A DNA stretch of 64,000 bases from Chaetoderma sp. LZ-2023a (taxonomy: Eukaryota > Mollusca > Caudofoveata > Chaetodermatida > Chaetodermatidae), in assembly GCA_034401795.1 (NCBI GenBank), contig CM067369.1, positions 90,572,579-90,636,578 on the forward strand, given 5' to 3'. The position numbers and the translations under genes are program-made. The notes below the pieces were generated by a model. It had not been told where the DNA came from, made no database searches, and saw only the letters and a program-made list of their open reading frames with translations. Below, piece after piece: positions 22,269 through 32,619 of the stretch; position 1 is the stretch's first letter, and each line of letters starts with the position of its first letter.

Positions 22269-23417
22269 TTACCGCTGGTTCCAGGATATCGTCCGTGTAG
22301 CAGCCGCGGTACTAGTAGTTGCCAATGTTGCTGATGCGGTGGTGACGGGAGCTGACGTGATGATGCCGGTTGTAGCTGGCGTTGTGGTGGCTGCAGTTGT
22401 CTTTGTGATGGCGGTGTGCGGTACCGTCGGCTGAAGTCGTGGTACTGAAATGGATATGGCGGGAGACGACATCCGTCGGAACTTAGCGTACTTTAACAGA
22501 TGATTGGCAGTAATGTTAGGTACGGGATAAATGTCCTGTGTATGGGCGATCCGTTTCTTTCCCGCGTATGGACGTTCTGGCGTGGTTCCCTTCTTGACTG
22601 CTGGGTCAGAAAGGTGAGGAGGCGGATGCTGAATAACACGAGTCGGAGTTACGCTGATTTTCGCCGGCAGCGATGGTACCGGTCCTTCGTCTATGGTAAG
22701 TTCAGGTGGAGATGGAGATTGCGGATAGTTAGAAATGTCTATCTCCGCAGGTGTCGTAATCACCACTGAGATTGGCTAACTGGATACTATGGTCTGTGAT
22801 TCTACGGTGGCGGAAGTGGTAACCGTAGCTGACTGGCTAGTAACTGGTGCGGGAGCTGTCGCACTGGATTTTACGGGAGATTTCTGCTTCCGACTTTGCT
22901 TCAGGACCAACGTGGATGAAGTGATAGGTACCGGCGTAACATTTCCAGACGCGACTGCGGGCAGAATTGCATGTCTGGCTGTCGGTACGTTACTTGCTGT
23001 AGCCGCGGGAAGACGATGTCCAACAGGATATCTACGCATGGTGTTTTTCGTGCGGGCCATTTTCTCGGTCGGTAGAATCTTGACCGGGAGCCGAGATTCG
23101 AAGCGTGTGGCCAAAATGGCATGATCCTCGTTCTCTTCCCCAGGAACTAACGTCACTTCTAACACACGATGATGATGCCGAAGCGTGTGAGTGATCCCGT
23201 AGCGAGTAGCAGTGTAGATGTACTGGCACGTCACACAAAAGGCTGATTGAAAGAGATGATCCTTATTAATATGAAGGGTGCGGTCGGATTTCCTAGTGAA
23301 AGTTCTGGTACATGGCTCTCCGCTAGTCAACAATGAGTTACACAGGAACCGCTTCAGAACAGGCACCGATTCTTCTTTGGAGGAATCCGACAACACGAGA
23401 TCTTCAAGAAGTGACAT
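22269..23417 (-). pseudogene. Accessory region of the LTR element: two C2H2-like fingers then Pro/Thr/Ala-rich tail
   Basis: The first open stretch (23,417-22,776) starts with an acidic segment (LVLSDSSKEES). Finger-like units follow: CNSLLTSGEPC ... HINKDH and CVTCQYIYTATRYGITH ... HHH. A basic Ala/Thr/Val-rich half comes next. The adjoining stretch (22,766-22,269) is Pro-, Thr- and Ala-rich, low-complexity towards its end. This position, between the pol region and the 3' LTR, is where some LTR elements keep env or accessory genes. There is no signal peptide or membrane segment, so it does not look like env. A DNA- or RNA-binding regulator is possible, but function is unknown. Confidence 0.5.
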
Positions 23418-23628
23418 CTCGTTCCTGCATGGTAGTTAGTTGCAGGAACTTTATTCAAAACCTAATGCCCTATCTCTTCATGGTTTATAACTTTTCAGGC
23501 CAAATATAATAAAATAATAATAAGAAGAAAAACAGCAGAATTTAGTTTGCGACACGAAAGAAGCCTAATGCTATGTTCTTCCATGGTGTCGAGTTTTGAC
23601 GGGAAGACAAAGTTTCAGAGCGCTTCCT

Positions 23629-23637
23629 CCTTTTATA
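23629..23637 (-). promoter_or_regulatory. Internal TATA promoter resembling the LTR promoter
   Basis: TATAAAAGGAG followed by gaagcgct, preceded on the minus strand by cgcctgtgacatcac. The LTR promoter has the near-identical cgcctgtgatgtcat and TATAAAAGGAGAAGCG. It lies about 210 bp upstream of the accessory reading frame that starts at 23,417. Confidence 0.55.
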
Positions 23638-26600
23638 CTATTAGGTGATGTCACAGGCGGCGGATGACCACAACTAAAAAGTTTTACAGGTGATTCGGTA
23701 ATTCTTATGTGAATATTTCCTTGCTTTTCGCCTGGACGTCTTAGGAGTAATTCCTCCCATATGAGGGGAGTAGTTGTAACTATAGGAAGAATGGCTCATT
23801 AAACTTGTCTTTATTCTGCACATTTAACAGCCTCCGATCAACATAGAAACGTGGTACTACTTTGTCCTTGCAGCGCCTCACCTTTTAATTAGCATGAGGC
23901 AGTTTTCCAGGTTGGATGCTCATAAACTTGCCTATTCGAATTTTAGGCTGGAGCGCCTGATGAGGTGCGTGGAAGCCAGGTGACGTCAGCGGTAATCTCC
24001 CGGACTCACCCTCGCCACTCCTCCATCACGCTGTGGTAGTTGCGTTGTTGGGCGGCTCTTTTGTTTAAAGCGTTTGATCCAACTCACTGGAAATAGTAGT
24101 AAATGTCACGTGGCTCTAAATAGCACGTGGTTGATGTTACATCAAGATCTTTATAATGTCCCGTATTTGCGCGAGTTCTTTAACATGCGTCTTGGTAAGT
24201 GTCTGTAATAGGTAGTTCTCAGTCCGTATTGATTATAGACTGGAACGCAAGGGAGAGAATTTTTGAAATTCTCTCTGTGATTTTACTGCAAGATTGTTGA
24301 TGCCGCTTTACCGGCCCGATCGCTAATGATTTGTAGCATGGTAGAGTAATTTCTAGTCCTATTCATGCAGTAGATCAACGTTACTGATCCCGTCAAGATA
24401 GCTGTGTTTTCCGAGCGGGAGGGCTGGCCAAGCATTCTCCTCGATGGGTAGAACTAGCTCCGTCCCGGCTTAGATCAAACATATCTGTACCATTTTTAGC
24501 AATAGCTAAATTACAGTACAACTCGCAAACATGTGTGCCACAATTTTTACGATTACAATGCCGTCGTTTGGAGATTGTGAATACAGTCAACCTGAGTGTC
24601 TGTGTTTCTGTTATGTTGGTGATTTGAATCTGTTATGCGTGACTGGTTCTTTGTGGATGGTACTTGCGCTGTGGTGAGGATGGCGCGTTTATGGCCGCCG
24701 GGTGCGGGAGGTGGGAGGGAGAGGCGGTGTGATTGTCAACTTTATTGAACGCTGAGGGTATTTCACTCTGTAGTGGCCGAGCCTGTGGGCGGAACAGAGT
24801 TACTTTAGAGCGAAGATATCCTGTTGGATACTGTCGTAACTTTGATCAAACCATTGTCGAATTCAACTTTTCGGTAGCAAAATCCTACTCGTGACTGACG
24901 ACAATGCAGACATCTTGCTCTCTTAATAATATTGACTGTTATTACGTGTAGATGACGTATGTAGTTTAGCTGTTTCCGTACGATGTTGGGAAAAACAGGT
25001 AGGGGAGGCCGCTGGACAAGCGTCTCTCCCATGACGCATACTGAGATGGCTGTGGTGCATTCCTGATAACCATATGATCAGTTCTCCCGTAACTGGATAA
25101 GAAGGTGTGTGCGGGAGATTTGTTGACTGCTGTCTGTTGGTGATATTGCTGTTGTTGGGATGTCCGGGCTGCTGTATGATGCTAATATTATAGGCGAAGT
25201 GGGCGCATTCCAGTTTTGCACGCTGGTGAATGCCAAGTCTGTTGTTAATTACGGTAGATGTAGTCTGCGGGAGGTATTACTCCTGCCGCAGTTCTGTGCG
25301 TGAGGAATTTGTTGCAGGAATTTTTATGTCTCTACTGGTAATTAATTAAGACCGGTAGGTGCTGCTAAATGCTGTTGGTGCCGATGTTGAATGTCTCCAT
25401 TATGCTGAGTATAACTGAACAAGTATGTCTTCTTCTTCTTTTCGTTCGCTGATCATACCGCCAGTCCTGTAAGTGACTATCGACATGATCATAAGCGTTA
25501 AGTGCGTGGATCCATGGTTTATTAGAGTGTGCCGTGCGGCCTGGAACCTCCGTCTTCAGCACTCGAGGTTTCTGTCAGGGTTACCTCACCCTTACCTCCT
25601 TTAGTCGCCTCTTACGACACGCAGAGGATACGGAAGGTGTATTCTAAGCCCCACCTACAGGGCAAAACAAGTATGTGATGTAGGCGCAATGATGAATTGA
25701 CGTATCCAGTCCTGAAGGCAGGTGTGTTCTTTGTAAGTGTTGACGTTCTGTCTGTTGTGTTATTTCTGACTGCTCACAGGGGAGTATGGTAGACCTATTG
25801 GATGGGGCGGCCTTTAGATAGGGGGATGTGGTCACTAGTTTTTAGACACCAGGAACTCTCATACCTGAAGATTGACGGTCAACAAATGACGAGTGGAGTG
25901 TGAATTGGACTGGGCTGGTGATGTCCGAACTTGGTGTGTCGATAGGGGATGCGAATTGGAGTGATGACGGTGGTGGGACTATTGGAGAGGGTCACTTGCA
26001 CCCTTTGGCCTTCCCGGTGTGGTTCGCTGTCCCCGCCACGCCGGACGGACGCCCAGTTCCCCACACAGGATGCAGCCTAGGCTAGATGCCTTTCCGTACA
26101 TGCCTGAGATAAAGACCTGTCCAAGTTATGGGGCCATAATCCGGGACAGAGTCAAGATGCACACTGATGACTCCCGAGCCGAGCGAACACAGTACTGGAC
26201 GCCAATAGGGTCATCTTGGCAAGGGGCCGTAGCCCTGCATAGACCATACCATGTAGGCGATGTCTGCTAGATGCATCGCAACTAAGGCCCTCGCCTAGAT
26301 CGTACTTTGCTGTCATTTTAGCTGAGAGGCCCTGCGCAAATCGTACTTAGACAGAGTTCATGAGCTGACATGATCAAGACGACTGGCCAGCGACCCAGTC
26401 GATAGCGATCACCATCTGAGCTCACGCTCAGGGGCAACCGACGGTCTGATCCGTATCTATCTGCCAACAGTATACGAACTTTGACCATTTTCCCTGGCCT
26501 TGCCTGCAGGGCGTCTCTGATTATCTGGCTCAGTTAATACAGAGACTTTTCCCTGGGTGAGGCTTGTCGCCTCCTACCACGCATGTCCACTTACCGAACA

Positions 26601-26799
26601 ATATGCCGACTAGATGGTACCACAGTAGGATGTTAATTCATCCTTCGTTAGACACGGAGGCCTTCAGTATCTCCTCTGCCCTATATTACAGATTTTACAT
26701 GCCCCTGGACCCTCGCGGGCCCACTGCCACCTGTTGAGAGCCCCCTTTGAGGAGCCTATCCCTCTTGGGGCTCTGTGTAATTCTGTACCCTTAGGAGTT
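23638..26799. other. LTR element interior lacking recognisable pol
   Basis: About 3.1 kb in the pol position. I looked for protease DTG, reverse transcriptase YxDD and integrase HHCC/DDE landmarks in the minus frames and found none. It contains a SINE-core-like segment (25,577-25,665, listed separately) and scattered tcccgcag/ctgcggga motifs. Confidence 0.55.
25577..25665 (-). repeat. SINE central-domain-like segment inside the LTR element
   Basis: The minus strand reads gtggggcttagaatacacc ... tgcgtGTCGTAAGAGGCGACTAAA. I recognise GTCGTAAGAGGCGACTAA as the conserved core of SINEs in molluscs and other marine invertebrates. No tRNA-like head was seen next to it, so it may be a fragment captured by the element. 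Confidence 0.5.
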
Positions 26800-28402
26800 T
26801 TACTGTTTCTCTGGTTGCGGTGTGCTGCAGTCTGGAGCAGGTGTTGTGGAGGGAGGTCGGTTAGGACACTGCTCCCTCCAATGTCCTGGCTGACCGCATC
26901 TGAAACAGATGTTCAGTGGCGGTGCGGTGCTGGTAGTGTTTGTTGTCCTGAACTGTGTGGTAGCGAGGTTTGTGCTGAGTGTGGTGACTAAGTTGGTGAG
27001 TGCGGAGATCTGCTTGTTGATCTCTTCTATCCGCTCTCTCATGTTGCTGTTGTTGTTGTTGTTTCGCTGATTCCTGCGCCCACCTCTACGGGCACAGCCC
27101 CTTCCTCCAGGCACTTGATTCGGACTGGTCTTCTGCGTATCTGATACTGGTGGTGGTGTCTGCGCAGTGGGTGTTGCTGATCTGGGTGGGAACACTGGCG
27201 GGCGAGGCGACAGCTGCACTGTCTATCTCATTGATAGGATGGAGTTGTCATCGGTTATGTTTTTCCCGCTCCAGGAAGTTCTCGATACGGACCGTGGTTG
27301 CCGTTAATTGGGACAAACTCCCGTGGTTGCCGAGAAATAATTTTCCCTTTAGAGCGGGTGCACCGCTTAATGCATCGATGAACGTATCAAGATGCAAGTG
27401 GAGTATGCCATCCACATTGGTGCTTGGATATGCACAGGTAACTAGCCTTCTGATTCAGCTAGCTAACTCGGAAAGAGTTTCTCCCGCGCGTCGTCATAAA
27501 TTCTTGAGTTGAAGACGACTGGTTTCTCCGAGAGCTGTGTCGCCAAATCGCTCCAAAAGTGCTCGTTCCAACTGTGTGTAAGTAGGAGTACGATCCGTCC
27601 CCAGATCCGCAAGAACTTGCAGGGCTTTCCCTGAAGGTTTTGCTGCAAGATACTCACCCATCTGTCTGTCGTCCCAGCTGTTAGTCTGACTTATTATTTC
27701 GAACTGGATTTTATAATTGGTCCAGTCATTCTCCTCGCTAAATTCGGGAGGGGGGGGGGAGTATGACTCGACCAAAACCGCAGGAAGAGTGTAGGGGTTG
27801 AAATCCGGGTGGTGCGGATATCTGAGAGTTGGCGGAATGTACTGATGTTGGTCTTGGTGCTGGTGGCGGTGGTGTTTGTGTATCCCGTCGATGCCAATGC
27901 CGAGGAGCGAGGACATGGTAACTCCAATTAACTGAGTCCGCCCCGGTGGTTGAGCCATAGACCGGCATGGGTCTATGAACGGAAGGCGGCTTGCGGTGGA
28001 GAGTGTGCGGTCCCACGGTGAGGGCTGTTGTTCCTCATATGGCGGTGGCGCAAGTGGCTGACGGTTATGATATGTGGCATGACTAATATACCGGCGAAAA
28101 GGTGCTGCCGATTCCTCCCGATGACCCCGCTGTGTTCCCCTTGAATATAGCGTTTCGCTAGAAGGGGGCGGTGCGGGAGGTTGTCTATGTGGTGGATTAT
28201 CACCCGGCCATACTGTCTCCGTAGATGACACGGGCGAACGATAGTAGTCTGAAGGGCTGTAGATATACCCATAGTTGGGTCTTTGTCGGAGTCGTCCACA
28301 ATTCGGCCCTGATGGAGTTGGCCTGTCGCGGACAGGTGCCATCGCTAACAGGTGAAAACAGGTTATAGTGCAGAGTTGTTGATTCCGCGGAATTTGGGGC
28401 AT
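26800..28402 (-). pseudogene. Gag region with CCHC zinc knuckle (fossil)
   Basis: One open stretch of about 300 residues (28,402-27,494) is Pro/Arg/His-rich at its start. It ends in a capsid-like segment with FSEENDWTNYKIQFEII, DDRQMGEYLAAKPSGKALQ and YTQLERALLERFGD, typical of Gypsy-type gag. A second stretch (27,219-26,800) carries a basic Gly/Arg patch, a short coiled-coil-like segment and the knuckle CFRCGQPGHWREQC. No protease, reverse transcriptase or integrase follows. Broken fossil. Confidence 0.75.
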
Positions 28403-29399
28403 AGTCGGTGAGCATGTGTGCTGAAAATCTGTTGTATGAGGCTACCTCTTGATCGAGGGAGTCCTCGCTGAATGGAGATGGTATTGAACTGAGCTCACTA
28501 TATGTTTAACCTGTCGTTAGGGTTATATACAAGTTGCCAGTTTTGCACTACAGTGCGGGAGGATTGTCAGTAAATATAATAATAATTAATACATATGTTT
28601 TCGCAGTGCTTTCCTATATTCGCTTAAAGTACTATCTACTAAGTATCCGGAGATACACGGGAATGTGTATGTGATACCGCACCATAGCCATCACCGCTCG
28701 AAAACCCCAATAGTTTCCCAGAGTCGGATCAGCCCATGGTGCAGATAGGGGCGTCCAAACAATTAAGAAGCCACAAGGCTAAGAGGAATATGAAGAGAGA
28801 CCAAATCTTGGAGTTATGAGTCTTACCGGAGTACAGGGCTAGATTATCGCACTGCCGGAAGAGAAGCATATATTACAGTATGTAATGAAGAAAGTGTCTC
28901 TAATCATTCTGAACCTATCCTAACGAGCTGATTAGAAAAGGTTTTAGTCGGTAGCATGCCGGGCTATACAGAGTTATAGCATGGACAGCGACCTCAGTGA
29001 ACAATTGTAGATGGCGGGAGAAAGTTCTGCATATATAAATGTTGCTGTATAGTGGTTTCTACGTGCACTGCATTCCTATATTTTCTATACTTAAGCAAAA
29101 CAATTTAACGGATGGCAACCAGAACAAACAATACGGTGGCGATGATTAAGATATATATAGTAATACAGGTTGAAGAACCTATTATAGTGCAGTTAGCAAC
29201 ACATTGAGGAAAATGGAAATAACTATTTAACAAATACAGAAATTATAACTATCGTTCCTAAGACCGTTGCAGTTCCTATTAGTCATCGGAACCATTATTA
29301 CGGATATGAGATAATTAACAAAACCTATATAGAGAAATAATTAAACTGTGAAGTATTGTTACTTGAACACTTGCTAGTCATTCCCAAGTTAGGCTACCG
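28403..29399. other. LTR element leader
   Basis: About 1 kb between the 5' LTR and the gag region on the minus strand. Directly inside the LTR the minus strand reads cggtagcctaacttggg. This is the primer-binding position, but it lacks the usual TGG start, so the tRNA primer was not identified. Confidence 0.5.
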
Positions 29400-30198
29400 T
29401 GTCACTGAAATTGACACGTAGATCTGTAGTGGACGTGAGATGATACGCTTTCCGGAAGCTGGAAAATTCCCGCAGGGTGGTTCCCGCAGGCTGGTGTCCG
29501 CAAACAAGATTCCTGCAAGAACGTCCATGGGGGGGGGGGGGGGGGGGGGGGGGGGTGTGGATCATCGCTCAGCACTGTAAGCCTATTCAGAATGTCTAAC
29601 GAGCAATCAGTAAAAGATACGATAGTACTATGTAGTGAAGAAAGTTCCCGTACACCGATGGCACGGATGGAAGGTGTAAACAACCCGTCACAAGCGGTGG
29701 TTGTCAGAGGCAAATGAAGATACAAAACAAAGCTTCACGGTTCATAGTGCTGGGTACGTCAACCAGCTCTGAAGACGCACCGGGCAGAGTTTACTTGCTG
29801 CGGTCGAAAGTCGAAAGAACTTACACGATTGGTGCGGCATCGTTTGAAATACCACTTTTAGGCGTGGCCGGCAGATCCGGCGAGTCATCCATCAAAGACC
29901 ATCCTGCCTCTACATCTGTAGACTCACATATTCAGGCGCAAAGGCCTCACCACAAGTTTGTGTTCCGAATGTAGATGTAGTATTCGTGAACGGTTATCGA
30001 AAATTCCTAATTACTCCCGCAGATGGGGAGTTACAAAACTGTTTTAGTGTGGTGGGTTGGAGAACTGTATACTACGGGATAAAAACCTGGCGCATAGCGA
30101 CGGAACATGCGTAATATCTGTCGTGCTTGTAATAGCTGGTACAGATCCAACCTGTTCGACCCCTGGCCGAGGATGCTCTCGATCACTGGATCGCTTCT

Positions 30199-30207
30199 CC
30201 TTTTATA
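30199..30207 (-). promoter_or_regulatory. TATA box of the right LTR (genomic transcript promoter)
   Basis: TATAAAAGG on the minus strand, about 85 bp from the heat-shock element. Expected start is near 30,170. Confidence 0.65.
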
Positions 30208-30291
30208 CTCTCCATGACGTCACAGGCGCAGGCTTCATCCAATCATCGTTCGAGCAACAGCCAATCAGCACACAGCTAATAATAGCGTCGT

Positions 30292-30316
30292 CGAACGTTC
30301 TAGAACATTCTAGAAG
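30292..30316 (-). promoter_or_regulatory. Perfect five-unit heat-shock element in the right LTR
   Basis: The same five alternating pentamers are kept without change in the second LTR, although neighbouring bases differ between the LTRs. This copy would drive the element's own transcript. Confidence 0.8.
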
Positions 30317-30750
30317 CTTTATGTCCACGTTGTTATGACGTCAAGGCAATATTTCGAAGATAATTAAGAAGAGTTTTCCTGGATAACGCAGCCATTTCCC
30401 AACCGATTTTGGAATGGTTTACAGATTCAGAAAGCCCGTCGAATTCTGGTCTTAATTAATGCCAGATTTGACGGAAACAAACAATCAATAAGAATTACAG
30501 AGTACCAGCTCGGTACACTATAAGCGCCATCCTATCTAGGTCACAACTACGCGCTCCATAGAAACAGCGTGCATGCGCATGATGCGTTTTAATGAACGTA
30601 GTCGTTTTTCGACACGCTCTCTCTCCCATGGGCCTATGCACGCTTATAGCTCTACCCAGAGGGGCGTGTTCAGAAAACGAATCCTAGACGGGCGGCACGT
30701 ACCCAGCTTAGCTGGTACGGCCGGTACCCAACCGGTCGATCCGAACTACA

Positions 30751-31600
30751 CCATCCTGCCAGATTCTGCATGTTTATCCCCAGTGCTATATTTCTTCTAT
30801 CTTTTTGATATTCTTAATTTATCAGTGTTCCTTAGATTCTTCTTTACCTTGTTTTCTTAAGGCTGACTCTAAAGACTAAAGTCCTGAATGATTTTATTCA
30901 TGAGTTGAGTAATATTCGTTATCCTGATGCCAAACCATTGCCTTCCTGGAATCCAGCACAAGTCATTCAAGTTTAAACTGGAAAGCATTTCGAACCTCTT
31001 GGCTCAGCTTGTCTGAGATTGTTGACCCTTAAGACTGACTTCTTGGTTGCTGTAGCGTTGCCTAAGGAGACGTTGCAAGATCGACACTCCGCAAAGGATG
31101 GTAGGTTTAAGATTGTTGGTGATGGCTTGGTTCTCTGTCCGAGAAGGGATTTTTTAAATCTAAATCACAATCTAGGCTTCATCCAGCGCAACCTATTGTC
31201 CTTAAAAGTCTTAATTCTTTTTGCTCTGTGTCCAGTCAGAACATTACAAATTTACAGAACTCGTACCATTTTTAAAAGGGCGGATCCTTCTCATCTTTGG
31301 GTTACTTATGCGGAAGTGGTAGCCAGACATATGTATAAGAAAGCAATCGCTCGGTGGATTTGCTAATGTCAAAGCACATGATGTTCGTGGAATGGCTACC
31401 TCTTTCGCGCTTTTCCCGGATCATCCATCGATACGGTCATCCACGTCGCTGGATGGAAATATGAGTCTACTTTTATCTCCTTTTATCTGAAAGATCAGAG
31501 CCTGGCGGCGGCCGCCTTCTTTAGGAACATTATGATTTTAACTAAACAAGCCGAGTCTCATTTGCCGAGCACATCTCACCATCATCATTGAAAAAGATTG
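30751..31600 (+). pseudogene. DIRS tyrosine recombinase region (fossil)
   Basis: The right part of the split element encodes a phage-integrase-type recombinase. One block reads LKTDFLVAVALPKETLQD, and a later block shows the HxxR-like AHDVRGMATSFA with a following GWKYESTFISFYL, where the terminal Tyr nucleophile is expected. In DIRS elements this enzyme integrates a circular DNA copy, so no short target duplication is made. The region is broken and the product is not expected to work. Confidence 0.7.
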
Positions 31601-31861
31601 TCTGTATGACATTGGTGAGATTCTATGTATTTAATATTATCTTTAGTTGATTGTGAGTTCAGTTTGTTTATTTGATAATCACAGAGTCATGTTGAATTGA
31701 ATGTACTATTTTGTTTATTGATATTTATCTTTGTTTACTGTGTTGTTTTAACCTTCTTTCAAGGGTTCTCAAATGTCCACACACCAGTTGGATTTAAAGC
31801 GAGGCACAGACCAAATCTACGGGTTTAGCCAGTAGTGCTTGAACGGTATAGATGTTTGTGA

Positions 31862-32256
31862 TGTAATAACAACGACCAAATTCCCCCTAAGGGTTGGTCT
31901 GTAGTTTTATTAACCACCTGGTCTCAGCCACCCCACATGGGAATGATGTGACAACTCTTCATGATTTTCAAAGAATTTGAAAGTGATTTTTCACCTTGCT
32001 GTTAGCGACTGTAAGCTTTTGCGCATGCGCAGTGACATAGGTAAGTCACAAAGTTCTATGTTGGTGCCAATCTAAATCTGATTGAGCAATAATGGCGTCA
32101 ATTCACCTGTGTTATGATGCTTAAAACATAGGTTTAATTTTTTTCTGCGGCTAAATATGGGTGGATTGAATTTAGTAAGTAGTCATTGAATTGTAAGTAT
32201 GTTTATGTGGTTAATAACTACAGACCAACACCTAGAGTGTCTGTGGTCGTTATGGC
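31862..32256. repeat. Right terminal repeat and candidate internal complementary region of the DIRS element
   Basis: 31,985-32,032 is the inverted counterpart of the left inner terminus. 32,033-32,076 repeats the left outer terminus directly. gaccaacccttaggggg-type sequence at 31,862-31,918 is the approximate complement of 32,203-32,256 (gtggttaataactacagacc). Confidence 0.6.
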
Positions 32257-32261
32257 CCTTG

Positions 32262-32400
32262 TTATATTTTCAAAGTATTGAAGCCTGTGTGGAACATACT
32301 TTTTGGCACTTTTCGTCATCCTTTATGCAACATCTATTGGAGCTATGCATATGAAATGGCTGCGCCCTTAAACAAGGGCCATATAGTCCTGGTCCATTAA
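32262..32400. repeat. Copy of the 3.9-4.5 kb tandem repeat unit
   Basis: Contains gcacttttcgtcatcc, ttggagctatgcatatgaaatgg and taaacaagggccata, as at 4,000-4,460. It lies immediately right of the DIRS element, while the left side of that element abuts a repeat of the same group. Confidence 0.6.
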
Positions 32401-32619
32401 CTCATGGTCATTGATAGGTGTATTGACAATGTATTGATATTCCGTCTATATTTATTTAAGTTTGAAATCAAGCTTCATAGTTCATTGCAACGTCGTAAAG
32501 TCGAGCTTCGTGGTTGCATTGCAACCACATCTCTGGTTAAAGGGATGCCAATCTCATCTCAAATGTTGTATTGCACAGGTAGATTATGGTCTATAAATTC
32601 CATATCAGTTATTTCCTGT

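Larger units (their letters stand above)
19986..30750 (-). mobile_element. LTR retrotransposon fossil on the minus strand, apparently without pol
   Basis: Direct repeats of about 1.34 kb bound an internal region of about 8.1 kb. On the minus strand the order is: 5' LTR (30,750-29,400), leader (29,399-28,403), gag region with a CCHC knuckle (28,402-26,800), about 3.1 kb without recognisable coding, an internal TATA promoter, a zinc-finger/Pro-Thr-rich accessory region (23,417-22,269), a 3' leader-like stretch, a polypurine tract (21,333-21,321) and the 3' LTR (21,320-19,986). The gag/CCHC type suggests a Gypsy-like (Metaviridae) origin, but without pol this is uncertain. The LTRs differ by roughly 5 percent in the part compared by eye, so the insertion is moderately old. 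It is broken and probably was non-autonomous. Confidence 0.75.
29400..30750 (-). repeat. Right LTR (5' LTR of the minus-strand element)
   Basis: Begins TGTCACTGAAATTGACACG and ends ccgaactaca, so it has the canonical TG...CA termini. Beyond it the DIRS recombinase half resumes at ccatcctgcc. Confidence 0.85.
11700..32256 (+). mobile_element. DIRS-type tyrosine-recombinase retroelement fossil, split by later insertions
   Basis: Two DIRS parts flank a nested block: about 11,700-14,937 (gag-like, reverse transcriptase, RNase H regions) and 30,751-32,256 (recombinase and terminal region). Without the nested DNA the element is about 4.5-4.8 kb, normal for the family. The ends carry inverted repeats built on a gcgcatgcgc palindrome (11,764-11,773 and 32,021-32,030), followed inward by cttgctaaaagcaaggtga-like complementary arms. 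Outside them lie direct repeats at 11,716-11,758 and 32,033-32,076. A further inverted pair lies at 31,862-31,918 and 32,203-32,256 and may be the internal complementary region used by DIRS elements. It is broken in many places and is the oldest layer of the nest. End coordinates are approximate. Confidence 0.75.

Noticed and set aside
22243-23124. Plus-strand frames rich in Val/Ala
   Set aside because: Antisense shadows of the Thr/Ala-rich accessory region on the minus strand.
22776-23417. Envelope gene of the LTR element
   Set aside because: The position would fit, but there is no signal peptide, membrane span, glycosylation pattern or cleavage site; the visible motifs are zinc-finger-like.
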